The notes beneath the pieces were generated by a model that worked only from the letters and a program-made list of their open reading frames with translations, was not told the origin of the DNA and did not search any database. From Pinibacter sp031553495 (GTDB taxonomy: Bacteria; Bacteroidota; Bacteroidia; Chitinophagales; Chitinophagaceae), in contig JAVBLN010000003.1 in assembly GCA_031553495.1 (NCBI GenBank), forward strand, positions 124,001 to 188,000: a stretch of 64,000 nucleotides of DNA, written 5' to 3'. Shown one piece after another: positions 17,279 to 25,890 of this stretch (the first letter of the stretch is position 1; each line of letters begins with the position of its first letter). The translations under genes and the position numbers were made by a program.

Positions 17279-18892
17279 TCAATTCCAACCGGGATTTTGT
17301 GAAAGATTATTGTTAAGACTTCTTTCATCACGCGGCACCGGCCACAAATAATTTTTACTTGGATCAAAATTTCGTTTGGCTGCTCTTATGTATCCGTTAT
17401 CGGTTGAAGGATCGCCGCTGAATTTTGCGCCATGTGCATAGCCATTGAGTACTGTTTCCGCGGTTCTCCAGCGTAGTATATCAAATATGCGCAAGCCTTC
17501 CATTGCCAGTTCACTTCTGCGTTCTCTGCGAATGATACTTTTCAGGGTGGCCTGGTTCAATGTGGAGTTGAAAGTGAGCGCCGCGTTATTGGTGAATCCG
17601 GCTCTGCTGCGTAATGCTTTGATTGTTTTGTTCCAAATTTCTTCTGTCATTTGTCCAAGTTCATTTTTCGCTTCGGCATACATCAGCAATACATCAGCAT
17701 AGCGAATGATCATTAAATCGTTGCCGGAGGCAAAACTGCTTCCCGCAGCAGGATCAAAATATTTTCTTATGTAGTATCCCGTTGGTGAAGTGGTAGTACC
17801 AGGTTTGTATTCATCGGCAGTTCCGGAACCCGGTTTTATTTTTATGACAGATGTAGTTCCATCACCGTTTTTCCACTGGTAGCCGTCATAGACCACAGTA
17901 TAAGTAAGCCGTGGATCGCGGTTTGTGTAAGGAGTATTTTCATCATATCCTGAAGTGGCAGCTTTTATACTGTCTCCATTAAGCATTATATAATCGTCAA
18001 CCAGTTCTTGCGTAGGCGCCATACCATTCACGCGACTACCGGGAATGGAAAGCGGTACGAAATCAATGAATTCGCCATGCGTAACATCAGGTGATGAAAA
18101 GCTTCTGCTTAATATGGTTTCAGAATTGTTCTTGTTGGCAGGTAAAAACAATCCTTCATAAGAGGAGAAAAGTGAATAGGTTCCGTTCTGAGAATTGCCG
18201 ATAAGTTTTTCGCATTCAGAAGCCACGGCGCTCCAATTGCTCTCATACAATTGGATTCTTGCTTTTAGAGCGATTACCGCTCCTTTTGTAATGCGCCCTG
18301 CATCTTTCGCCTGGTATTGTGTATTGGTTGGAAGCTGCGATTCTATTTCGTCCAGTTCTTTCAGCACGTCTGTAATTACGGATTTATGATCAGTGCGGGT
18401 AATTGTTTTAGAGTCCGCTACTGAGATTTCCGTTGTGAAATATGGAATGTCGCCAAACCAGGTGGTTAGCTGAAAATAGTGAAAGGCACGCAGGAAGCGT
18501 GCTTCCGCAATCATTCTGGCTTTAAGTGTGGCATCCATATCGGGTACTTTATCGATATTGCCAATTAATACATTGCTGGTTTTGATTCCCTGGTAATGAT
18601 TTTTCCATTCGTTGTCAAGTCGCGTTAATGACGGATCAAACACGTTTGATGAGATAGAAGAAACTCCTTCAACATCACTACGGCTGAAAGCGTTATCGGA
18701 AAGCCCTTCGTTATAGAAAAACCAATTGCTATTCAGCATTTGCTGGTATGCCGTATTGAGAAGCAGGTTGGCGTTATCAGCAGATGTCCAATAGTTAAGA
18801 TCGGTATAATTGTTAGTAGGAGCCAAGTCAAGCTTTTTGCAACCGCTAAAAGCCAGTAATGCTCCTGTAAGTATATATATCGTTTTTTTCAT
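17279..18892 (-). CDS. SusD-like glycan-binding lipoprotein (mannan locus)
   Basis: 537 residues, with lipobox AFSGC (Cys18) followed by KKLDLAP. It has the SusD TPR-like core: MIAEARFLRAFHYFQL (about 127-142), GRITKGAVIALKARIQLYE, and the C-terminal YADVLLMYAEAKNELG then RRERRSELAMEGLRIFDILRW. The end, LNNNLSQNPGWN, is typical. It would sit as the lid on the SusC transporter and pick up oligosaccharides at the surface. Only 11 bp separate it from SusC, so the two are surely co-transcribed. Confidence 0.95.
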   Translation of the reverse strand: MKKTIYILTGALLAFSGCKKLDLAPTNNYTDLNYWTSADNANLLLNTAYQQMLNSNWFFYNEGLSDNAFSRSDVEGVSSISSNVFDPSLTRLDNEWKNHYQGIKTSNVLIGNIDKVPDMDATLKARMIAEARFLRAFHYFQLTTWFGDIPYFTTEISVADSKTITRTDHKSVITDVLKELDEIESQLPTNTQYQAKDAGRITKGAVIALKARIQLYESNWSAVASECEKLIGNSQNGTYSLFSSYEGLFLPANKNNSETILSRSFSSPDVTHGEFIDFVPLSIPGSRVNGMAPTQELVDDYIMLNGDSIKAATSGYDENTPYTNRDPRLTYTVVYDGYQWKNGDGTTSVIKIKPGSGTADEYKPGTTTSPTGYYIRKYFDPAAGSSFASGNDLMIIRYADVLLMYAEAKNELGQMTEEIWNKTIKALRSRAGFTNNAALTFNSTLNQATLKSIIRRERRSELAMEGLRIFDILRWRTAETVLNGYAHGAKFSGDPSTDNGYIRAAKRNFDPSKNYLWPVPRDERSLNNNLSQNPGWN

Positions 18893-18903
18893 GCTTCGTA
18901 GAT

Positions 18904-21900
18904 TTAAAAAGTTAAGTCAAGACCCGCGCCATAATAAATGGAAGTAGGATAGGAGCGACCACTGTTTGCTCCACCGGCGCCCAGGTTGCTGTTAAACTCA
19001 GAAGATTCCGGATCTACAAATGAATTTTTTGTGAGCGTCAGCAGGTTTTGACCTGTTAGATAAATTCTGCATTTCTGAATACCGGCTTTGCGTGTAATGT
19101 TTTGAGGAAGCGTATAACCCAGTTGAATATTTTTCAAACGGGCATATGCTCCATTTAAAATATACAGATCGGAGCCTTTGCGGAAGTTGTTGGTATTGGA
19201 AGGACTTCCGTTTACAGCCAGCCTCGGATATTTGGCGTTCATGTTATCGGGTCTCCAATAATCAAGCTGATGTTCAAAAATTACATAAGAATAGTTGGCA
19301 TGGAATGGTTCTATCAATTCTCCGCGAAGCGCCATATCTCTTTTGCCAACGCCTTGTATAAATATATTGAAGTCAAATCCTTTCCAGCCTAAATTGTAAT
19401 TAAAGCCGAACGTATAACGCGGAAACGGATTGCCTATAATATACCTGTCCTGATCATCAATGATTCCATCCCCGTTTTTGTCTTTGTAACTGATATCGCC
19501 GGGTACTACATCAAGTCCTGAAAACTTCGGTTTATTAGTGATGTCGTCAAGATTTTGGAAATAACCGTTTCTTTTGAATCCAACATATGAAGCAATTGGT
19601 ATATTTTCCGCATACATTAACTGCATTTCATCTTTCGGCTGAAGATCGTAAGAGTCATCATTCATTTTGGTGATCTCATTGCGGGTGTCTGCAATATTAA
19701 GGTTTAAAGAATGGCGCAATACGGCTCCTGAAGTGTTATAGTTTAAATTAACTTCCCATCCCCTGTTTTTTACCGCGGCCACATTATAATCTACATCGTT
19801 TCCTCCAAAAGTGCCGGGCAATTGGGGCTTGCGCAAAATGTTGCTGGTAAGTTTATGGAAATAATCGAATGACGCTGTCAGTTTACCATTCAGGGCAGAA
19901 AGGTCAACACCCAGGTTAAATGTTTTGGCTATCTCCCAAGTCAGATCTTTATTGGCTGTATTAAAACCGGCGCCCATTACCGGAATGCCGTTAAATGCAT
20001 AAGCGTTGGCAAATGTAAAATAAGTGGTCTGGTATTGATAGTTGTTAACATTCTGATTTCCCAGTTCTCCATATGTAGCTCTTATCTTGGCTTCATTTAC
20101 ATATTTGCTAATGCCGCTGTTTTGATAGAATGCTTCTTTGCTAATACGCCAGCCAAGGTTTACAGCGGGAAAAAATCCCCAGCGGTGATCTGAAGCGAAT
20201 TTAGAAGAGCCATCTTCACGGAAGCTGAACTCTGCCATATACTTATCGCTAAATGAATAGCTAAGTCTGCCTATAACAGAATGAAGGCTGTTTTCGTTGG
20301 TAGCTTCCGGTGTGGTTTTCAGGTCGCCCATGTTCAGTGAGGCTTTGGTAGTGTCTATTTGTAAACCCATATCCGAAGAAGCGAATTTGTAGCCCAACCG
20401 GTTGGTTTTACCTGTATACGCTTCGCTGGTGTAACCCACCATAGCGGTTAAACGGTGTTGTTTAAACGATTTTGTATATTCTAATAATAATTGGGGGTTA
20501 AAGAAGAGGTTTTTGTCATTCACATCGCCTGTTGCAGAGCCGGCAGGATCGCCATACCTGCCGCTTAGTGTAACTGAGCCGTCCGCAGTCGCTTTATAAT
20601 AAGGTACATAATCAGTTTTATAATATTGATGATTCATAGTAAGTGTAGCGCCTATTATACCTTTTAAGTGAAGACCTTTGATAATTTCAAGATCGGCATT
20701 AATGGTTCCGAATAAATTGTCGTTATCAAATTTGCGATAGCCGCCTTTTTCCAAAATTCCTAACGGATTGAACTGCGTAAGTACGTCATTGATTAGATAA
20801 TGACCTGCCGAATCTTTTTGCTGGTAATAGGTGGGTGTTCTTTCCGCATCAATAATTAAGGTTCCGGTACTATAAGAATGATCCTTTATATCGGTATGGG
20901 TATAAGCAAGGTTGGTAGCTAATTTTAGTTTGCCAATTTCGTTAGAAAGATTCATGCGCAAATTATAGCGTGTTAGTCCTTTTTGCGGCCCAACAAAATT
21001 GCTTTGCTGGTTCATATAACCGCCGGAGATCATATATGTAGATTTCTCCCGGCCACCGCTAATGCTTATGTTATGGTTTTGCTGAATCGCGTTTTTCAGG
21101 ATCTCGTCTAAAAACCATGTATAATCCCCGCGATCTTTTTGGGCTTGAATATCCATTGCCGAGTAAGTAGGAAATTGCCCTGTGTTCGCATTTATAATAG
21201 CCTCATCTTTCAATGTCATGTTTTGCCAGCCGGGCACGGGTTTTTCCCAAACATGTGGTTGAATAACACTTACAATGCCGTTGTAATTTACCGTTCCGCG
21301 ATCAAGCCTGCTACCTTTTTTGGTAGTGATCAAAATAACGCCATTTGCACTCCGCGAACCATAAATAGCAGCCGAGCCGGCATCTTTCAGTATGGAAATA
21401 TTATCAATGTCGTTTGGATTTATTAAATTGATATCCGCGCCTACAATACCGTCTATAACCACCAGCGGACTGTTATCTCCAAGTGTTCCCACACCGCGAA
21501 TGTTGAGGTTTACACCTTGTGCCGGTTCAAAAGTGGTTTGCTGAATAATCAGGCTTGGCGATGTGCCTTGCAGCGCCTGCGCAAGGTTCACATTCGGGCG
21601 GCCTTCCAGGGCTTTTGTTTTAATCACATCTACACCTCCCGTCACAGATACTTTACGTTGCGTACCATAACCAATGATCACTACTTCATCCATTTTTTCT
21701 TCAGTTTTTTTCAAGGCAATGTCCAGTACGGTTTTGTTTCCTATAGCCATTTCCTGTGGTTCATAGCCCACAGAACTGATAATCAGTACCGCTTTTTTAT
21801 CAGGTACGTTTATTTTAAATTCACCCAATTCGTTTGTAGAAGTACCTGTGTTGGTGCCTTTCAATATGACACTTGCGTTTTGAATTGGCGTTCCCGCAGC

Positions 21901-22386
21901 ATCTACCACTTTACCAGTAATGGTGATTGGCGGGAAAATGGTTTCCGCAATGTTGATATTTACTGAAATTCGTTTTTCACTTATACTGATCATGTTGTTG
22001 GTTATGGAAAACTCCAACGGTTGATCTTTCAGGCACTCCCGCAAGGTTTCTTCCAAAGAGGCGTTGTACACATGCATGGTAACGGGAGAGGCCTTCTGCA
22101 ACACCACATTGGTGTAAATAAAGTTGTAGCCGGTTTGTTTTTTTATTTTTTTAAAAACGGATTCAAGTGGGGCTTTTTCTACAGATATGGTAATTTTTTG
22201 CGACAGGCCTTTCGCGTTGATCTGGAGCAGGCACCCCAAAAGAATGGTCAGGGTGATCTTGAAAGGCAGTAGTTTAGCGAATAGCGTTTTACCCCGGGTT
22301 CGTGTTTGATTTTCTTTTTTTACACAAACAGTTTTTCCTCCAAAAGAGCTTTCACTCTTAGGATGGCGACGAGCAATCCTAAACAT
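18904..22386 (-). CDS. SusC/RagA-type TonB-dependent transporter with STN domain (mannan locus)
   Basis: 1160 residues. After an N-terminal extension and signal segment (ITLTILLGCLLQINAKG, about 44-60), an STN domain covers about 68-136 (PLESVFKKIKKQTGYNFIYT). A carboxypeptidase-like domain follows (ITGKVVDAAGTPIQNASVILK, broken by variable turns, about 156-226), then the SusC plug with EVVIIGYGTQ and NPLVVIDG-like NSPLVVIDGIVG. The long barrel ends in YYGAGLDLTF. It imports oligosaccharides across the outer membrane. The STN domain normally contacts an anti-sigma factor, yet no FecR or ECF sigma gene is nearby. It is the first gene of the mannan locus. Confidence 0.95.
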   Translation of the reverse strand: MFRIARRHPKSESSFGGKTVCVKKENQTRTRGKTLFAKLLPFKITLTILLGCLLQINAKGLSQKITISVEKAPLESVFKKIKKQTGYNFIYTNVVLQKASPVTMHVYNASLEETLRECLKDQPLEFSITNNMISISEKRISVNINIAETIFPPITITGKVVDAAGTPIQNASVILKGTNTGTSTNELGEFKINVPDKKAVLIISSVGYEPQEMAIGNKTVLDIALKKTEEKMDEVVIIGYGTQRKVSVTGGVDVIKTKALEGRPNVNLAQALQGTSPSLIIQQTTFEPAQGVNLNIRGVGTLGDNSPLVVIDGIVGADINLINPNDIDNISILKDAGSAAIYGSRSANGVILITTKKGSRLDRGTVNYNGIVSVIQPHVWEKPVPGWQNMTLKDEAIINANTGQFPTYSAMDIQAQKDRGDYTWFLDEILKNAIQQNHNISISGGREKSTYMISGGYMNQQSNFVGPQKGLTRYNLRMNLSNEIGKLKLATNLAYTHTDIKDHSYSTGTLIIDAERTPTYYQQKDSAGHYLINDVLTQFNPLGILEKGGYRKFDNDNLFGTINADLEIIKGLHLKGIIGATLTMNHQYYKTDYVPYYKATADGSVTLSGRYGDPAGSATGDVNDKNLFFNPQLLLEYTKSFKQHRLTAMVGYTSEAYTGKTNRLGYKFASSDMGLQIDTTKASLNMGDLKTTPEATNENSLHSVIGRLSYSFSDKYMAEFSFREDGSSKFASDHRWGFFPAVNLGWRISKEAFYQNSGISKYVNEAKIRATYGELGNQNVNNYQYQTTYFTFANAYAFNGIPVMGAGFNTANKDLTWEIAKTFNLGVDLSALNGKLTASFDYFHKLTSNILRKPQLPGTFGGNDVDYNVAAVKNRGWEVNLNYNTSGAVLRHSLNLNIADTRNEITKMNDDSYDLQPKDEMQLMYAENIPIASYVGFKRNGYFQNLDDITNKPKFSGLDVVPGDISYKDKNGDGIIDDQDRYIIGNPFPRYTFGFNYNLGWKGFDFNIFIQGVGKRDMALRGELIEPFHANYSYVIFEHQLDYWRPDNMNAKYPRLAVNGSPSNTNNFRKGSDLYILNGAYARLKNIQLGYTLPQNITRKAGIQKCRIYLTGQNLLTLTKNSFVDPESSEFNSNLGAGGANSGRSYPTSIYYGAGLDLTF

Positions 22387-22693
22387 AAATTTTGTAAGGT
22401 TAAATGTTATACAATAATGACTGGTTTATTCAAACTGTTTTGGTAGAATAATCCATAACCGATATCAACCGTTGCAAATTTGAATAAGACCTGGTTGTAA
22501 GAACCCCGAACAAAAGAAAGGGCCTATTGGATGAAAAAAATAATAAGGAAAAAAGAAAAATATGGGAGATAACGAAAGGGGAAAGGCGCAGCGGAGTTAT
22601 TAGTTGTTTGCGCCAACAAATGGGTGAAGTGAAATGATTATAGGTAGTTCAAAATATACTTTGTGCAGGATAATACTATGAATATTTTTTTGG

Positions 22694-22766
22694 GGGACCG
22701 GCGGTAGTGCTACTATTAAGCCCCGGTTGTGTCACTCACTTGTGCGGTAGGAATGCTATTGAGCGG
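22694..22766 (+). repeat. Element A copy 8
   Basis: T-run, GGGGACCGGCGGTAGTG, CTACTATTAAGC, the core and GTAGGAATGCTATTGAGC. CCCCGG replaces the usual ATCG before the core. Its inner side runs into a hairpin word repeat at about 22767-22805 (CCCTTCTCC and GAAAGGAG), and an inverted GGAGAATTGAGA word lies near 22890. The rest of 22387-23030 shows no gene. Confidence 0.9.
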
Positions 22767-23030
22767 CCTCATCCCAGCCCTTCTCCAAACGAGAAAGGAG
22801 TCCCGCGCACAGAGCGGATATTTGTAATCTCAACGATTTTTTCAACTTTCATCTCTAATCGTTTTCAACGGCCCATGCATACACTCTCAATTCTCCATTT
22901 ATAACCGTCACCGTCATTTCGAGCCCGCTTATTTTCAACATATTGTGATTACGCACTAAGATTCTGTGATAATAAACAACAACCATATTAGCAACGATTT
23001 TTTTATCATGGTAAATTGTTTGTGTAGCTG

Positions 23031-23519
23031 CTATTCAGGCTTGATCGGAATCCAGATTTCTTCCTCCGATTCAGGATCATTGTTTTTGTATTTGGATCCC
23101 AAAATTTCGAAGTGCGGCCTGTTGTCCAATGTGTAATCGGAGCCTGGCAGCCATGTTCTAAAAATGTACTGGTAAATGCTGTTGTCTGTATGCAAGCCTT
23201 TATATGGAAACATGGCGTAGAGCCCGCTGGGCAATATGAAAGTTTCCATTTTTGAGGGAACCTCACTAAAGTCTTTTACTTCAACGGTTGCCCATTTTTC
23301 AAATTCATTTGCAGGATTGAAAGCAGAAAAAAAATCAGGGGAATATACTGCCAGTGAGACAAGATCGTTGTTGAGGTTGTTTGTTATGGTTCTTCTTCCG
23401 GCCATAAAATTTTTCCATAGTTCTTCCGGATTATAATCTAAGAATGTCGTTTTGATGCGTTGGCCAATTAATTTTTTGATGCCTGATAATTTAATGACCG
23501 GTTTAGTGCTATTAATCAT
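23031..23519 (-). CDS. Stand-alone GyrI-like (AraC effector-binding) domain protein
   Basis: 162 residues, just one domain. The pattern of the GyrI/AraC-E-bind fold is visible: GQRIKTTFLDYN near the start, WATVEVKDFSEVP, LPSGLYAMFPYKG (about 96-108), IYQYIFRTWLPGSDYTLDN (118-136) and the end FEILGSKYKN...EEIWIPIKP. Such domains bind small hydrophobic molecules, either inside regulators such as BmrR or as free proteins. There is no DNA-binding part here. A possible 35-codon reading frame overlaps its start (23512-23619). Confidence 0.85.
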   Translation of the reverse strand: MINSTKPVIKLSGIKKLIGQRIKTTFLDYNPEELWKNFMAGRRTITNNLNNDLVSLAVYSPDFFSAFNPANEFEKWATVEVKDFSEVPSKMETFILPSGLYAMFPYKGLHTDNSIYQYIFRTWLPGSDYTLDNRPHFEILGSKYKNNDPESEEEIWIPIKPE

Positions 23520-23619
23520 ATGGCTTTATAATTGCAAAGTTTTTTATTTCCTGTTCAAATCCGCAATCAATAAATTGTTGCTTTCTTTCTACCTGTTCTA
23601 AGTTTTTCTTTTGCTGCAT
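23512..23619 (-). CDS. Possible 35-residue small protein overlapping the GyrI-like gene
   Basis: ATG at 23619, stop TAA at 23514-23512. The stop lies inside the first codons of the GyrI-like gene (shared ATGATTAA), the arrangement seen in translational coupling. The peptide begins MQQKKNLEQVERKQQF and ends NFAIIKPYD. I do not recognise it, and it could be chance. Confidence 0.25.
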   Translation of the reverse strand: MQQKKNLEQVERKQQFIDCGFEQEIKNFAIIKPYD

Positions 23620-23971
23620 ATTTGTACTTCACAAAATAGGTATTTGTTAATGTTATTTTTTAAGATTAAAATCATGTTGCTTCATGAAGAATATTTTGTT
23701 TTCAATTTTCTGTTTGCTTGATGATCGTGAGCTGCTTGCAGAAAATGCAATTTGTTGGAGATGAGAAATGCAGTTCTGTCAATATTGTTGCGTAATGATC
23801 AGCTCGTTATGAGTATGTTGAAATATCTTCAAGATTTGATGCTTCATCTGCCTTGATGATGGGTGCTGACCAATATCAGGTAAAAGCCTACAGATTCACT
23901 GTTTGTTTATAGTTGCTTGAATATTATGAATTCATCTTTATAGAAGCAAACCGTTTGTAATGTTGTTTACT
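23620..23971. other. Intergenic stretch without recognised features
   Basis: About 350 bp between the GyrI-like gene and the next secreted-protein gene. No open frame of note, no element A copy and no clear terminator was seen. It is one of the few long gaps here lacking the repeat. Confidence 0.5.
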
Positions 23972-24973
23972 TTACTCTTCTACGACATTTTCAAATTTTG
24001 TGTTTTGCAAATCACTTATAAGACCTTTTTGCGTACCCGGTTTTGCATTCATGTTTATTGTTTTATTATTAGGCATTGATACTTGCATTCCGGTAGCATT
24101 TATTTTGTAAGTTGTTTTATTGTTTGTAAACCATATCGCGTTTTCATTTTTTGAATAATAAAAAGTATCAGCATAAAATAATTCTACTTTACTGCCTTTG
24201 TCTGTAAAAACATAATTTAAAAGATCGTTTTGTTTTAGCAGCCGCATTGCTTTTCCATTACTGAATTCAAAGTAATAGATAACGTCTTTTTCATTCTCTA
24301 TATTCAACAGACTATAATATTTCTCTACCATTTTTCCGTTTATGCGGTTATATTCAGTATAGTCCCACATAATTCCGTTTGGGTTCAAACCTTCTTCCAA
24401 AATTTTTACTGCTACAGGTTTGTTGTTTTCAACAATAAACTCAGAGAACTGGTGCCAGCAGCAACCACTTTTTGTCATAGTATTTATTCTTTTACTTTGG
24501 GCGTCCACAGAGAACATTCCACAATATTCCTGTGCAAGCCTTGTGAATTCGGCGCTATGTTTAAAGCCGTTATCTGTTGCTAAATAAATTTGAAAAGATG
24601 GCCCGTGATAGCAGCTATTTTGTCCATCCATCAATGCAAGATCATTTCTGCCATCGAAATTGAAGTCTTCATAAATCAACTGACTTTGTTCGCCATACGG
24701 CAGTTCTTTAATGTTAGATTTTACTTTGCCCTCACGCAAAGTAAATGTTAGTTCTTCGGAATTAATTTTTATAAGTTGCTTTTTAGTTTTTCTATTATAT
24801 ACAGCAATCCATCCTTCACTAAAAACATCTGCGGTATCTGAAATGTATAATTTGCCATAATAATCTTTTGAAAAATCATCAATAATAAATGTTGCCTGGC
24901 TGTGGGCTTGGTTTATTGCTGTTGTTAATATAAGCAGCATTAAGAATTTCATTGTGTTTAAGGTTCGGTTCAT
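23972..24973 (-). CDS. Secreted protein of unknown function, XAC2610-like
   Basis: 333 residues with a signal peptide (MKFLMLLILTTAINQAHSQ after a short extension; the Met at 24952 is an alternative start). The middle has YEDFNFDGRNDLALMDGQ (about 90-107), an FG-GAP/VCBS-like calcium-loop motif, and then YHGPSFQIYLATDNGF and a Cys pair in KSGCCWHQFSEF. This combination resembles the XAC2610-like secreted proteins, whose role is unknown. It is likely periplasmic. No operon partner is apparent. Confidence 0.6.
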   Translation of the reverse strand: MNRTLNTMKFLMLLILTTAINQAHSQATFIIDDFSKDYYGKLYISDTADVFSEGWIAVYNRKTKKQLIKINSEELTFTLREGKVKSNIKELPYGEQSQLIYEDFNFDGRNDLALMDGQNSCYHGPSFQIYLATDNGFKHSAEFTRLAQEYCGMFSVDAQSKRINTMTKSGCCWHQFSEFIVENNKPVAVKILEEGLNPNGIMWDYTEYNRINGKMVEKYYSLLNIENEKDVIYYFEFSNGKAMRLLKQNDLLNYVFTDKGSKVELFYADTFYYSKNENAIWFTNNKTTYKINATGMQVSMPNNKTINMNAKPGTQKGLISDLQNTKFENVVEE

Positions 24974-25043
24974 TGTAAATCTTTTTTTAGTTTATTCAAA
25001 TTTCGGGCATTGGTTATAAATATGTTTTATTTTTTCAAACAAA

Positions 25044-25115
25044 CCGCTCAATAGCATTCCTGCCGTACAAGTGAGTGACACAACGATGCTTAATAGTAGC
25101 ACTACCGCCGGTTCC
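25044..25115 (-). repeat. Element A copy 9
   Basis: A near-consensus minus-strand copy: GCCGGTTCC at the outer end, CTACTATTAAGCATCG, perfect core, GCAGGAATGCTATTGAGCGG. It lies between the XAC2610-like gene and the PAP2 phosphatase gene. Confidence 0.9.
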
Positions 25116-25200
25116 AAAGAAATATTACACATATTCTTTTGCTGCAATTTTTTTTGATGTTGCATGTGTGTGATCGGTAATTGCCGGTTAAGGTTATTAA

Positions 25201-25785
25201 TTATTTGAATATTTTTTTTGTAAGCCAATGGCTTAAAATCGCGCTGCCTGTTCCTATAATAGCGCCTCCCAATACATCTGACGGGTAGTGTTCGCCAAGA
25301 TACATTCTTGAGTATCCGACACTTGTTGCCCACATATAAGCAGGCACAACTACATACCATTTTTTATATTCCAAAGCAAGGCTGGTAGCGGTTGCAAAAG
25401 CTATGGAGGTGTGCCCCGACGGAAATGATTTGCCATGTTCTATTTTGTAGGGAAACACTTCTCCGGGATATTTATCGGCGGGTCGCTGCCGGTCGGTGGT
25501 GATTTTTAAGCCTTGTGTGAATGCGGCACTTATCACAATACCGCCGATCATTTCATAAGCTTTGATCTGTGTTGGTTTATCATGTTTTATAAGCCCGTAT
25601 ATTAACAAACCCGCAGGCACAGCAGCCGAAACCGGATAGGCTGAATTGGAAGCTCCGCGCCATATTGCGGTGTGAGGATCTGCTGGATTTACCGCTTTCA
25701 ATATATCAATGTCGATGTTTTGTGCATAGCTCAAACGTATACTACATAGCACGACTGCTACAACACTAAAGAAACGAAACCGCAT
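25201..25785 (-). CDS. PAP2-family phosphatase
   Basis: 194 residues with a signal or anchor segment (MRFRFFSVVAVVLCSIRLSYAQ). The three PAP2 motifs are complete: KITTDRQRP (94-102), FPSGH (121-125) and SRMYLGEHYPSD (159-170), giving catalytic His125 and His166 and nucleophile-orienting Asp170. Such enzymes dephosphorylate lipid phosphates such as undecaprenyl pyrophosphate or phosphatidic acid at the periplasmic face of the membrane. The exact substrate is open. The PAS kinase gene lies 105 bp upstream on the same strand. Confidence 0.9.
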   Translation of the reverse strand: MRFRFFSVVAVVLCSIRLSYAQNIDIDILKAVNPADPHTAIWRGASNSAYPVSAAVPAGLLIYGLIKHDKPTQIKAYEMIGGIVISAAFTQGLKITTDRQRPADKYPGEVFPYKIEHGKSFPSGHTSIAFATATSLALEYKKWYVVVPAYMWATSVGYSRMYLGEHYPSDVLGGAIIGTGSAILSHWLTKKIFK

Positions 25786-25890
25786 GATAAAAATTTTTGA
25801 TCAATTTGTAAGGCAATGAAAGCTGAACATAAGATTTTTTTACGAAACGGGAATTGATTATTGTCTGATTTAAAAAAATGATTAATCGTT

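Noticed and set aside
24992..25360. 122-codon frame on the minus strand
   Set aside because: It crosses element A copy 9 and overlaps the well-supported PAP2 gene in another frame.
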